From: CAZRWD01 sp964603785
GTDB taxonomy: Bacteria; Fermentibacterota; Fermentibacteria; Fermentibacterales; Fermentibacteraceae
DNA length: 51,393 nt
Direction: 5' to 3'
NCBI GenBank assembly: GCA_964603785.1
Contig: CAZRWD010000015.1
Location: 1 to 51,393 of the forward strand
Position 1 is the stretch's first letter, and every line of letters starts with the position of its first letter. This document shows, in pieces, positions 40,103-47,024 of this stretch. The position numbers were made by a program, and so were the translations under genes. A model generated the notes under the pieces. That model saw nothing but the letters and a program-made list of their open reading frames with translations. It ran no database searches and was not told the DNA's origin.

Positions 40103-40572
40103 TCCCCCAGAAGCCTTCCCACGGCCCCGAACCCCGTTTCGATCCTCGGCCGGGCGTCCCTGGAGAAGAGCACGGCCACCGGCAGGACATCCCTGGGGAT
40201 GACCGAGCCCAGCACGGAGTCGGCGAGATAGACCGGGAGGGAGACGCCCAGGGAGTTCACGGCCTCCTGGGCCGCGTTCCTGGTGCGGGGCGAGAACTGG
40301 ACCGCGAGGATCCTCACCCCCGGGATCTCCGGGCGGGATGCCGCCTCCACGATGTCGGCGGCGACGGCCTCGTACCCCTCCAGCGAGAGCCAGTGATAGA
40401 TCACCACCATGCTGTCACCCGAGACGTCCACCGGGTTCCCGGCCGGATCTGCGAGCGATCCCGGGAGGCGCAGGGGAGGGGGTCCCGCCGGCTCCATCTC
40501 CCGGGGCGCCCCGCAGCCCGTCTGGGACGACAGCGCGACCGCGGCCAGCAGGGGGAGGAGCCTCGTGCTCAG
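40099..40572 (-). CDS. Lipoprotein with degenerate thioredoxin-like domain (CTG start)
   Basis: A 157-residue protein if translated from CTG at 40572, which overlaps the upstream stop as CTGA and has GGAGGG four bases before it. This start gives a lipoprotein signal (STRLLPLLAAVALSSQTGC, Cys ~20). The first ATG in frame (40497) would delete it completely, and no GTG or TTG is available. The rest resembles a redoxin: MVVIYHW, GVRILAVQFS, LPVYLADSVLGSVIPRDVLPVAVLF. The usual CxxC active site is replaced by residues of HWLSLEGYEA, so a redox role is unlikely. It sits between the anti-sigma region and lpxH. Confidence 0.65.
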   Translation of the reverse strand: MSTRLLPLLAAVALSSQTGCGAPREMEPAGPPPLRLPGSLADPAGNPVDVSGDSMVVIYHWLSLEGYEAVAADIVEAASRPEIPGVRILAVQFSPRTRNAAQEAVNSLGVSLPVYLADSVLGSVIPRDVLPVAVLFSRDARPRIETGFGAVGRLLGE

Positions 40573-40973
40573 ATGTCCCTCCGGTACTCGGCCTCCGCGA
40601 GCGGCGAGTCCGCGGGCCCCCGGAGGAGGAGATGAACCCTCCCGTCCGGGCCTGTCCGGGACTCCGCCCCTGCCGGCAGCCTGGTGCCGGCCCGCATCCC
40701 GGCGGGCGTCAGTATGACGGCGCTGACGGAGGATTCCGAAGGGAAGAAGAGTGTCTCGATGGTGTAGGGGAAGAGCGTCCAGCAGCCTTCCAGCCGGTCC
40801 GGCCGGGTCTCTCTCCCGAGAGGGGCCAGGACCGATACGAAGGGCACGAGCTCGCCCGGGGAGGTCAGCGTCGTGGCGGGCCTCCGGAAGACCGCCGGCA
40901 CCGCCGCCGCCAGGATGGCGGTTGCCAGGGCTGCCGCCCCGGCGGACCGGCCGCCCGGGCGGGATGGGGCTAT
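40569..40973 (-). CDS. Single-pass membrane protein of the ECF operon, function unknown
   Basis: About 134 residues if translation starts at the ATA at 40973, which overlaps the anti-sigma stop as ATAG. No ATG, GTG or TTG lies in frame between there and the hydrophobic helix (AGAAALATAILAAAVPAVF). A start at 41093 would overlap the anti-sigma gene by 124 bases. After the helix comes a beta-rich part (GELVPFVSVLAPLGRE, WTLFPYTIETLFFPSESSVSAVILTP, VHLLLRGP). No family recognised. Position next to the anti-sigma factor suggests a role in signal sensing. Confidence 0.5.
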   Translation of the reverse strand: MAPSRPGGRSAGAAALATAILAAAVPAVFRRPATTLTSPGELVPFVSVLAPLGRETRPDRLEGCWTLFPYTIETLFFPSESSVSAVILTPAGMRAGTRLPAGAESRTGPDGRVHLLLRGPADSPLAEAEYRRDI

Positions 40974-41197
40974 TCCCCGTCTCCGGATGCCATGTCCAGC
41001 ACCCTGCTCCGCAGGCCCGATGGCGCAGTCGCCTTGAAAAGGTCCCTGAGCCTGCTGCGCAGGGCCATCATGCCCTCTGCGCAGGACCTGCATGCCTCGC
41101 AGTGCGACAGGTGGGTCTCGAGACTCGACCTGTCCTCTCCCGAGAGCTCGCCCGAGATGTAGTCCTGAATGCTGTCAGCCGCCTGAGAGCACCTCAC
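40970..41197 (-). CDS. Zinc-binding anti-sigma factor (ZAS/zf-HC2 type)
   Basis: A 75-residue soluble protein with the ZAS pattern: an early Cys (RCSQAADSIQDYISGEL), then THLSHCEACRSC (H-x3-C-x2-C), followed by an amphipathic helix (LRSRLRDLFKAT). It lacks a membrane helix, so it is a cytoplasmic anti-sigma factor, of the kind that can respond to redox change through zinc thiols. The GTG at 41197 follows GGAGGGG by seven bases and overlaps the sigma gene by 23 bases, which couples the two. Confidence 0.85.
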   Translation of the reverse strand: MRCSQAADSIQDYISGELSGEDRSSLETHLSHCEACRSCAEGMMALRSRLRDLFKATAPSGLRSRVLDMASGDGE

Positions 41198-41786
41198 CGC
41201 CCGACCCCTCCGTTGTGCCCTGCCACTCGGACAGACTCCGCCTGAGGATTGCACGCCCCCTGTGAATCCTCGATCTCACGGTACCTATCGGTATGTCCAG
41301 AACCTGCGCGATCTCCGCGTAGGACATCTCCTCCACGTCGCAGAGGACCACGGCGCTCCGGAACTCCTCCGGCAGGGCGAGAAGGGCCTTCTCGATGTCC
41401 TGCCTCATGAGCCCCGTGACGAATCGCCTCTGGGGATCCGGCGAGTGGGGGGATGCGAAGCCCTCCTGCTCCTCGCCCTTCACCTCGTCCAGCCATTCGC
41501 ATGACACCGTTCTCGGAGATCTCCCGGCCGCCCTTCTGTCGTTGAGAAAAGTGTTCCTCAGGATAGCAAACAGCCACGCGCGGGCATTTGTTCCCAGGCG
41601 GTACTGGCCCCTCGCCCTGAACGCCCTCGCGTACGTCTCCTGGACCAGGTCGGCCGCGTCATCCGGGTTTCTTGTCAGATGCAGCGCATAACCGTAGAGG
41701 CCGTCCAGGAACCCGAGGACCTCCGCCTCGAATCCGTCGGCCGTTCCAGCCATGCTCCTGCCGTCCGAGTCCATCATCGCACGCAT
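41175..41786 (-). CDS. ECF-type RNA polymerase sigma factor
   Basis: A 203-residue sigma-70 family protein with region 2 (LYGYALHLTRNPDDAADLVQETYARAF..., WLFAILRNTFLNDRR) and region 4 (LPEEFRSAVVLCDVEEMSYAEIAQVLDIPIGTVRSRIHRGRAILR, partly quoted), without region 3 or 1.1. It resembles the RpoE/SigH-like ECF groups paired with zinc anti-sigma factors. It is first in a run of 12 minus-strand genes that reaches 30354. Starts at 41777 or 41753 are also possible. Its own promoter lies in the region shared with the ribonucleotide reductase gene, but no convincing -10 was found. Confidence 0.93.
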   Translation of the reverse strand: MRAMMDSDGRSMAGTADGFEAEVLGFLDGLYGYALHLTRNPDDAADLVQETYARAFRARGQYRLGTNARAWLFAILRNTFLNDRRAAGRSPRTVSCEWLDEVKGEEQEGFASPHSPDPQRRFVTGLMRQDIEKALLALPEEFRSAVVLCDVEEMSYAEIAQVLDIPIGTVRSRIHRGRAILRRSLSEWQGTTEGSGGEVLSGG

Positions 41787-41839
41787 ATTCTAGCGCCCGC
41801 GGCACCGGCCGGGCAACCTGCCACGCCCGCCCCCGGGCC

Positions 41840-41855
41840 CCACAACGGGTTGTGC
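41840..41855. promoter_or_regulatory. NrdR-box-like palindrome, distal
   Basis: CACAAC-GG-GTTGTG (41841-41854) is a perfect inverted repeat. Its arms match the outer parts of the NrdR consensus (CWA ... TWG with flanking CA/TG). Its centre is 32 bp, about three helical turns, from the centre of the proximal candidate box, the arrangement known for paired NrdR sites. Confidence 0.45.
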
Positions 41856-41871
41856 GTCGATGTCAAGCCCT

Positions 41872-41887
41872 ACACAGCATATTGACA
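41872..41887. promoter_or_regulatory. NrdR-box-like site, proximal, overlapping the -35
   Basis: ACACAGCATATTGACA agrees with the NrdR consensus acaCwAtATaTwGtgt at 11 of 16 positions, mainly in the left arm and centre. It covers the -35 hexamer of the ribonucleotide reductase promoter, so binding would block initiation. Confidence 0.4.
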
Positions 41888-41910
41888 CGAATCCGGCTTC
41901 ATCATACCTT
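41882..41910 (+). promoter_or_regulatory. Promoter of the class II ribonucleotide reductase gene
   Basis: A perfect TTGACA (41882-41887) with a 17-base spacer leads to TACCTT (41905-41910); CATACC two to three bases earlier is an alternative -10. A reverse TTGACA (41866-41861 on the minus strand) lies 15 bases away, pointing towards the sigma factor gene, but no good -10 follows it. Confidence 0.5.
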
Positions 41911-41952
41911 GCGTCCGACGGCGCACGGGGGCAACGGAACGGGGGGGCGCAG

Positions 41953-44319
41953 ATGGCTTCGAGGGGATCCTCCTCAGTCAGTCCAGATCTTTTCGGCGAG
42001 GTGGAGAGGGTCTCCATCGCGGAGTTCGAGGAGCCCGCGGAGCCATGCTTCTCGCGGAACGCGGAAGTCGTCCTCCGCAAGAGGTACCTGAGGCGGTCCA
42101 CCGACGGCGAGGTCCTCGAGACGCCGAGGGAGATGCTGTGGCGGGTCGCCTCCAGCGTCGCCATGGCCGAATCGTCATTCCGGGACGGCGATCCTGACGA
42201 CTGGACCATCCGATTCTACAACATGATGGCCAGGATGGAGTTCATGCCGAACTCCCCCACGCTCATGAACGCCGGGAGAGAGCTCGGCCAGCTCTCCGCC
42301 TGCTTCGTGATCCCCGTGGAGGACGACATGGAGAGCATCTTCGAGGCCGTCAAGAACACCGCTCTCATCCACAAGAGCGGCGGGGGCACCGGCTTCTCCT
42401 TCTCCAGGATCAGGCCGAAGGACGATGTCGTCCTCTCGACCAGGGGCATATCCAGCGGTCCGGTCTCCTTCATGACCGTATTCGACAGGGCCACCGAGAC
42501 CATCAAGCAGGGCGGCGTCCGCCGCGGCGCCAACATGGCCGTCCTGTCCGTCGACCACCCCGACATCCTGGACTTCATTGAGGCCAAGCGCGACATGCAG
42601 CTCCTCAACAACTTCAACCTCTCCGTCGCCGTGACGGACCGGTTCATGGACGCCCTGGAGAGGGGCACGGACTACACCCTGACGAATCCCAGGACCGGCG
42701 AGCCGGTGCGCACGATGAAGGCGGAGGAGGTCTTCTCGAGGATCACCGCATCGGCGTGGGCCTCCGGCGAGCCCGGGGTGATCTTCATCGACAGGATGAA
42801 CGAGGCCAACCCCACTCCCCAGGTAGGGGCCATAGAAGCCACCAACCCATGCGGCGAGCAGCCCCTCCTGCCGTACGAGGCGTGCAACCTCGGCTCGCTG
42901 AACCTTGCCGCGATGCTCACGGACGCCCCGGACGGCAGCCGCGCGGTCGACTGGGAGAGGATCGACAGGACGGTCAGGAGCGCCGTGAGGTTCCTCGACG
43001 ACGTCATCGAGATAAACAGGTACCCTCTTCCCCAGATCGCGAGGATGGTCGAGGGCAACCGGAAGATAGGCCTGGGAGTCATGGGCTTCGCCGACATGCT
43101 CTTCGACCTGAGGCTGCCATACGATTCGGAGGAGGCCCTGCATTTCGCCGAGCGGGTCATGTCCTTCGTCCATACCAGGGCCCGCAAGGCCAGCGAGGAC
43201 CTGGCGAGGGAGAGGGGCCCCTTCCCGAACTTCAGGGGCAGCCTGTTCGAGAGACAGGGGCTTCCCGCATCGAGGAACGCCACGGTGACCACCATAGCCC
43301 CCACCGGCTCGATAAGCATCCTGGCCGGCTGCTCGAGCGGCATAGAGCCGGCCTTCGCGCTCGCCTTCCAGCGCAGGAACATCCTCGACGACGGCGACGA
43401 GCTCCTCGAGATGGTCCCGGCCTTCGAGAAGGTGGCGAAGGCCCGGGGATTCGACACTCCGGACGCCCTGGCCGAGATAGTGGAGAAGGGAACCTGCAGG
43501 GGGCTGCACATGGTGCCTCCCGACGTGCAGAGGGTGTTCGCGACCTCTCACGACGTCTCGCCCTCGTATCACGTCAGGATGCAGGCCGCATTCCAGAAGT
43601 TCACGGACAACGCGGTCTCGAAGACGGTCAACCTGCCCGAGCACGCCGCGGCGGAGGATGTCGCGGAGGTGTTCCGGCTGGCATACGGGCTCCGCTGCAA
43701 GGGGGTGACCGTCTACCGGGACAAGAGCCGCGACAGGCAGGTGCTGAACATCGGCGGCTCGAAGAGCCCCGCCGTGGTGTCGCTCGAGGCCGCCTCGACG
43801 CCGGAGCCGCCGGCGGCCGGGCCGAGGCCCAGGCCCGAGGTCACGACCGGGGTCACACGGCGGGTGCGGACCGGCTGCGGGAACCTCTACATCACGATCA
43901 ACGAGGACGAGTGCGGCCCCGTGGAGATATTCACGCAGATGGGCAAGGCCGGGGGGTGCGCCGCCTCCCAGGCGGAGGCGATCAGCAGGCTGGTCTCGCT
44001 GGCCCTGAGGTCCCACATTCCTCTCGAGGCGGTCGTCCGCGAGCTGAAGGGGATAAGCTGCCACAGGGTCGTCTGGCAGGGGGGCGACAGGATCCTCTCC
44101 TGTGCGGATGCGATAGGCAAGACCATCGAATGGCACTCCGGGCAGACCGGCACCGAGGTCGAGGAGGCCGTGGGAGGACCGGAGACGATACCGGAGGCGG
44201 TCGTCGACGACGACCTCCAGAACCACGCCGGGGCCTGCCCGAACTGCGGGGGGCCTCTGAAGTACGAGTCGGGCTGCGTGGCCTGCGCGCTGAACTGCGG
44301 CTATTCGGAGTGCGGCTAG
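41953..44319 (+). CDS. nrdJ: Adenosylcobalamin-dependent (class II) ribonucleotide reductase
   Basis: A 788-residue enzyme from the ATG at 41953, which lies behind the promoter. An upstream ATG at 41860 precedes the promoter and is rejected. Core motifs are MPNSPTLMNAG, LSACFVIPVEDDMESIF, HKSGGGTGFSFSRIRPK, NPCGEQPLLPYEACNLGSLNLA (catalytic Cys and Glu) and TTIAPTGSISILAGCSSGIEPAF. The C-terminal part has a TSCPD domain (VRTGCGNLYITIN) and a zinc ribbon (CPNCGGPL ... CVACALNCGYSEC) that includes the cysteines which re-reduce the active site. It makes deoxyribonucleotides with or without oxygen and needs B12. Its TAG shares a CTAG with the PC4 stop. Confidence 0.96.
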   Translation: MASRGSSSVSPDLFGEVERVSIAEFEEPAEPCFSRNAEVVLRKRYLRRSTDGEVLETPREMLWRVASSVAMAESSFRDGDPDDWTIRFYNMMARMEFMPNSPTLMNAGRELGQLSACFVIPVEDDMESIFEAVKNTALIHKSGGGTGFSFSRIRPKDDVVLSTRGISSGPVSFMTVFDRATETIKQGGVRRGANMAVLSVDHPDILDFIEAKRDMQLLNNFNLSVAVTDRFMDALERGTDYTLTNPRTGEPVRTMKAEEVFSRITASAWASGEPGVIFIDRMNEANPTPQVGAIEATNPCGEQPLLPYEACNLGSLNLAAMLTDAPDGSRAVDWERIDRTVRSAVRFLDDVIEINRYPLPQIARMVEGNRKIGLGVMGFADMLFDLRLPYDSEEALHFAERVMSFVHTRARKASEDLARERGPFPNFRGSLFERQGLPASRNATVTTIAPTGSISILAGCSSGIEPAFALAFQRRNILDDGDELLEMVPAFEKVAKARGFDTPDALAEIVEKGTCRGLHMVPPDVQRVFATSHDVSPSYHVRMQAAFQKFTDNAVSKTVNLPEHAAAEDVAEVFRLAYGLRCKGVTVYRDKSRDRQVLNIGGSKSPAVVSLEAASTPEPPAAGPRPRPEVTTGVTRRVRTGCGNLYITINEDECGPVEIFTQMGKAGGCAASQAEAISRLVSLALRSHIPLEAVVRELKGISCHRVVWQGGDRILSCADAIGKTIEWHSGQTGTEVEEAVGGPETIPEAVVDDDLQNHAGACPNCGGPLKYESGCVACALNCGYSECG

Positions 44320-44573
44320 CCGGAAGCGGCCTTCCCGGCCTTCCCGCCCGGCTTCTCCGTGGTCCCGAGCTCCGCCAGCGCGGCGCCTATCGCCTCGGAG
44401 ACCTTCGCCGCGATCTCCGGGGTCATGCTGATGCCCTTCTTCGTAGGCATCCACTCCCCGGTCTCGGACATGTAGAACATCCGGGCGTCTATGTACTGCC
44501 TGCCCTTGAACTCCTTCAGCACCACCCTGAGCAGGTCCTCGCCCTTCTCCATCTCCAATATCGTCTTGTCCAT
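44316..44573 (-). CDS. Transcriptional coactivator PC4-family protein
   Basis: An 85-residue protein. Residues ~1-65 form the PC4 single-strand-DNA-binding fold, with LRVVLKEFKGRQYIDARMFYM and the conserved W/G/S elements of TGEWMPTKKGISMTPEIA. A Lys/Gly/Ala-rich tail follows. The fold was first known from eukaryotic PC4/Sub1 and occurs in scattered bacteria. Binding of melted DNA and a role in transcription or repair are inferred from the family. The ATG at 44573 has a GGGGTCC-type weak ribosome site. It is a single gene with its own promoter. Confidence 0.85.
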   Translation of the reverse strand: MDKTILEMEKGEDLLRVVLKEFKGRQYIDARMFYMSETGEWMPTKKGISMTPEIAAKVSEAIGAALAELGTTEKPGGKAGKAASG

Positions 44574-44603
44574 CAGGACCCCTTCCCGGTTGATCGGGCG
44601 CTT

Positions 44604-44632
44604 GTCTAACAGGGCCGCATCTCCGCTGTCAA
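44604..44632 (-). promoter_or_regulatory. Promoter of the PC4 gene
   Basis: On the minus strand, a perfect TTGACA (44632-44627) and a 17-base spacer lead to TTAGAC (44609-44604), 31 bases before the ATG. The -35 and spacing are excellent, and the -10 is moderate. Confidence 0.5.
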
Positions 44633-44655
44633 GGGAGGGAGCCCCGAAACGGAAG

Positions 44656-44681
44656 GGCGGGCCGGCTCCCGCCGACCCGCC
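44656..44681 (-). terminator. GC hairpin downstream of the secreted lectin-like gene
   Basis: An 11-bp stem (44671-44681 with 44656-44666, one G-U pair in the transcript) with a 4-base loop, 22 bases after the stop at 44703 and not followed by a U tract. The geometry equals that of the porin terminator. Confidence 0.6.
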
Positions 44682-44702
44682 TTCGCCGGATGGATGCGGT
44701 TC

Positions 44703-45374
44703 CTAGTCGAGAAGGGTCTTGATCTCCGCCCAGGTCCTCGACTCGAGGGCGCTCGTCAGGGTCACCGAGATGTCGTCGTAGTAGACATTGCTGCCGCCGT
44801 CGGAGAAGAGGTCCATCGCCGCGAGCTCGTTCACCCCCGTGAGCTGCCAGGGGATGAGCTCCATGAAGCTGCCGTTGTAGTAGATGTTCTGCATCCCGAC
44901 CGTCAGGTCGGCGACCACCTTGATCTCGACCCACTGGTTGTAGACGATGGAGGCGGATGCGCTGCCCGGGTCGTCGATGCTGACCACGCCGGCGTTGGAG
45001 TCGAAGTGAAGCTGGAGGGACCAGTTGTAGGGCCCCCCCGTGGTGTAGGTGTTGAGCAGGATGAAGTACTGGCTGCCCGTGGACCCCGTGGGGATGAACT
45101 GCCACGCCGTGATCGTCCAGGTGCCCGATGTCTCGGAGAACTGCTGGGTGATGTCGGTGGTCGGTGTGATCTGGACGGAGTGCGGTGCGCTGCGGTTGGG
45201 AGAGGTCACCACGAACGCGTTGTAGGCGGGGTTGCCGTCCCAGCACTCCCAGCCCCCGATCCCGTTCAGCCCCCCGGGCGAATAGGAGTCGAAGTTGTCC
45301 GACCAGTCGGCCTGGACGGCCGTGGTCAGGACGAGCGGCAGCAGTGCCGCCAGAGGAGAGAATCCTGCCTTCAT
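44703..45374 (-). CDS. Secreted concanavalin/LamG-like beta-sandwich protein with C-terminal TWAxIK motif
   Basis: A 223-residue exported protein. The signal peptide (AGFSPLAALLPLVLTTAVQA) is followed by WSDNFDSYSPGGLNGIGGWECW and then a jelly-roll-like beta-sandwich (VQITPTTDITQQFSETSGTWTITAWQFIP, partly quoted; YNWSLQLHFDSNAGVVSIDD; VYYDDISVTLTSAL). This resembles lectin/glucanase-like domains. No catalytic Glu pair of GH16 type was recognised, so glycan binding is likelier than hydrolysis. It ends SRTWAEIKTLLD, sharing S-x-T-W-A-x-I-K with the lamin-tail protein at 1738-2415. The ATG at 45374 is supported by the signal peptide. Confidence 0.75.
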   Translation of the reverse strand: MKAGFSPLAALLPLVLTTAVQADWSDNFDSYSPGGLNGIGGWECWDGNPAYNAFVVTSPNRSAPHSVQITPTTDITQQFSETSGTWTITAWQFIPTGSTGSQYFILLNTYTTGGPYNWSLQLHFDSNAGVVSIDDPGSASASIVYNQWVEIKVVADLTVGMQNIYYNGSFMELIPWQLTGVNELAAMDLFSDGGSNVYYDDISVTLTSALESRTWAEIKTLLD

Positions 45375-45438
45375 TCCAGTCCCCCGTTCCTTGTCTGCGG
45401 TTTGGCTTGCACCCGTACAATAGCATGCGGACCGGGCT

Positions 45439-45855
45439 TCAGGAACCGCCCGGGCGCCGGGGCGCTCCTCCGTCCAGCTCGAACGCCCTTGGAAGGAGGG
45501 CTCCGAGCGTCGACCGCTCCGCCTCGCCTCCGGGCCCGCAGACGATGACCTCCGTATCCGGGCCGCAGAACTCCGAGAGGACCTGCCTGCAGGCTCCGCA
45601 CGGCCAGGGGGCCGTGTCCGGGGAGTGGACCAGGATCCGCCCGAATCCGCGCACCCCGGAGGAGACGGCCCTGAAGACCGCCACCCTCTCCGCGCAGACG
45701 GTCAGCCCGTAGGAAGCGTTCTCGATGTTGACCCCCCCGTGCAGTCCGCCCGAGAGGTCCTCCAGGACCGCGGCCACGCGCACGCCCGAGTATGGGGCGT
45801 GGCAGAGGTGGAGCATCCCCTCCGCCTCCGTCAGGAGATCCCTCCATGCCCTCAA
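45439..45855 (-). CDS. cdd: Cytidine deaminase
   Basis: A 138-residue zinc enzyme. CAER (Cys54, Glu56) and PCGACRQVL (Cys86, Cys89) form the zinc and catalytic site. HAPYSGVRVAAVL and GVNIENASYGLTV are family segments. It converts cytidine or deoxycytidine to uridine forms for pyrimidine salvage and is of the small homotetramer type. The TTG start at 45855 overlaps the phosphopentomutase stop as TTGA, linking two nucleoside-salvage steps. Confidence 0.94.
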   Translation of the reverse strand: MRAWRDLLTEAEGMLHLCHAPYSGVRVAAVLEDLSGGLHGGVNIENASYGLTVCAERVAVFRAVSSGVRGFGRILVHSPDTAPWPCGACRQVLSEFCGPDTEVIVCGPGGEAERSTLGALLPRAFELDGGAPRRPGGS

Positions 45856-47024
45856 GCTGTCACCTCCCCGAGGAAGGATGTCGCGCCGAAGCCCCCTTCG
45901 AGGCCGAAATGCCCGAGGAGCGTCTCGGCTATGTCCGCGAAGGTCCTGCGGATCCCGAGCGGACGGCCCGGCCTGCCCGGCGACAGGGCGAGGAGGGGGG
46001 CGTACTCCCTGGAATGGTCGGTGCCGGCGGTCGTCGGGTCGTTGCCGTGATCCGCCGTGATGATGAACAGGTCGCCCTCGCGGAGCGAGGGGACCAGGCG
46101 CGAGAGCGCGGAGTCCACCTCCTCCAGACCCCTCCTGAAGCCCTCGATGTCGTTCCTGTGGCCCCACTTCATGTCGAAGTCCACCAGGTTCGCGAAGACG
46201 AGCCCCGAAACTGTCGAGGCGGCCTGTCGGGACAGCTCGGCCAGTCCGGCGGTGTTGCCGTCCACGTGGACGGTCTCGATGGCCCTGCCTGCGAACAGGT
46301 CGTCTATCTTGCCCACCCCGGTCCTGGGGATGCCCGCCTCCTCCAGTGCGTCGAGGAGGGTCCTTCCGGGGGGCTCGATCGAGAAGTCCCTCCTGCGCGG
46401 GGTCCTCGTGAAGGAGCCGGGAACCCCGGTGAAGGGCCTGGCTATCACCCTCGCCACCCCGTGGGGGGGCGTCAGGAGGCGCCTCGCGGTCCTGCAGGCC
46501 TCGTACAGCTCAACCGGGGGGACGACCGACTCGTGGGCGGCGATCTGGAAGACGGAATCCGCCGATGTGTAGACGATGAGGGCGCCGCTCGCGAGATGCT
46601 CCCCCCCCAGGTCCTCGATGATGCGGGTGCCGGAGGCGGCAGTGTTCCCGATGACCCTCCTGCCGGTCGCCTCCTCGAACGCGCGCACGATCTCCGCAGG
46701 GAAGCCCCCGGGATAGGTCGGGAACGGAACGCTGCTCACCAGCCCCATCATCTCCCAGTGGCCGGTCGTCGAGTCCTTCCCCTTCGAGAGCTCTGCCAGC
46801 CGGCCGAAGGAGGCGCCGGGGCGGGCCACCGGGGGCACGCCCTCCACGCTGTGCGCGCAGCCGAGGCCCATCGAGCCGAGGAAGGGCAGATCGAGGCCGC
46901 CCACAGCCCTGGACAGGTTCCCGAGAGTGTCCGAACCCTCGTCCCCGTACTCGCCCGCATCCGGCATGGCCCCGGCCCCGACACCGTCCAGCACGAGCAC
47001 GAAGGCCCTGGCCGCGGGGTTCAG
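45852..47024 (-). CDS. deoB: Phosphopentomutase (CTG start)
   Basis: A 390-residue alkaline-phosphatase-superfamily enzyme that interconverts ribose or deoxyribose 1- and 5-phosphates. Motifs are FVLVLDGVGAGAMPDA (metal Asp), GSDTLGNL, GKDSTTGHWEMMG, YTSADSVFQIAAHE, VDFDMKWGHRND and ITADHGNDPTTAGTDHSREYAPLL. The first usable ATG/GTG/TTG is a GTG at 47000, inside the first beta-strand. A CTG at 47024 overlaps the upstream stop as CTGA, has GGAGAGG five bases upstream, and yields NPAARAFVLVLDG, the family-like N-terminus. I therefore place the start at CTG. Confidence 0.93.
   Translation of the reverse strand: MNPAARAFVLVLDGVGAGAMPDAGEYGDEGSDTLGNLSRAVGGLDLPFLGSMGLGCAHSVEGVPPVARPGASFGRLAELSKGKDSTTGHWEMMGLVSSVPFPTYPGGFPAEIVRAFEEATGRRVIGNTAASGTRIIEDLGGEHLASGALIVYTSADSVFQIAAHESVVPPVELYEACRTARRLLTPPHGVARVIARPFTGVPGSFTRTPRRRDFSIEPPGRTLLDALEEAGIPRTGVGKIDDLFAGRAIETVHVDGNTAGLAELSRQAASTVSGLVFANLVDFDMKWGHRNDIEGFRRGLEEVDSALSRLVPSLREGDLFIITADHGNDPTTAGTDHSREYAPLLALSPGRPGRPLGIRRTFADIAETLLGHFGLEGGFGATSFLGEVTA

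Noticed and set aside
40495..40497. ATG as the start of the thioredoxin-like lipoprotein
   Set aside because: It has no ribosome site and would remove a complete lipoprotein signal peptide that is otherwise open in frame.
41838..41866. Sigma-70 promoter for the ECF sigma gene from the reverse TTGACA at 41866-41861
   Set aside because: No acceptable -10 is found at 16-18 bases; the sequence there is GC-only.
41860..41952. Upstream ATG (41860) as start of nrdJ
   Set aside because: The TTGACA promoter and the NrdR-like box lie downstream of it, so the ATG is not transcribed from this promoter. The ATG at 41953 is used instead.
42175..44454. Long minus-strand open frame opposite the ribonucleotide reductase
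   Set aside because: It is a shadow of nrdJ, whose catalytic motifs are on the plus strand. The antisense product has no recognisable domain.
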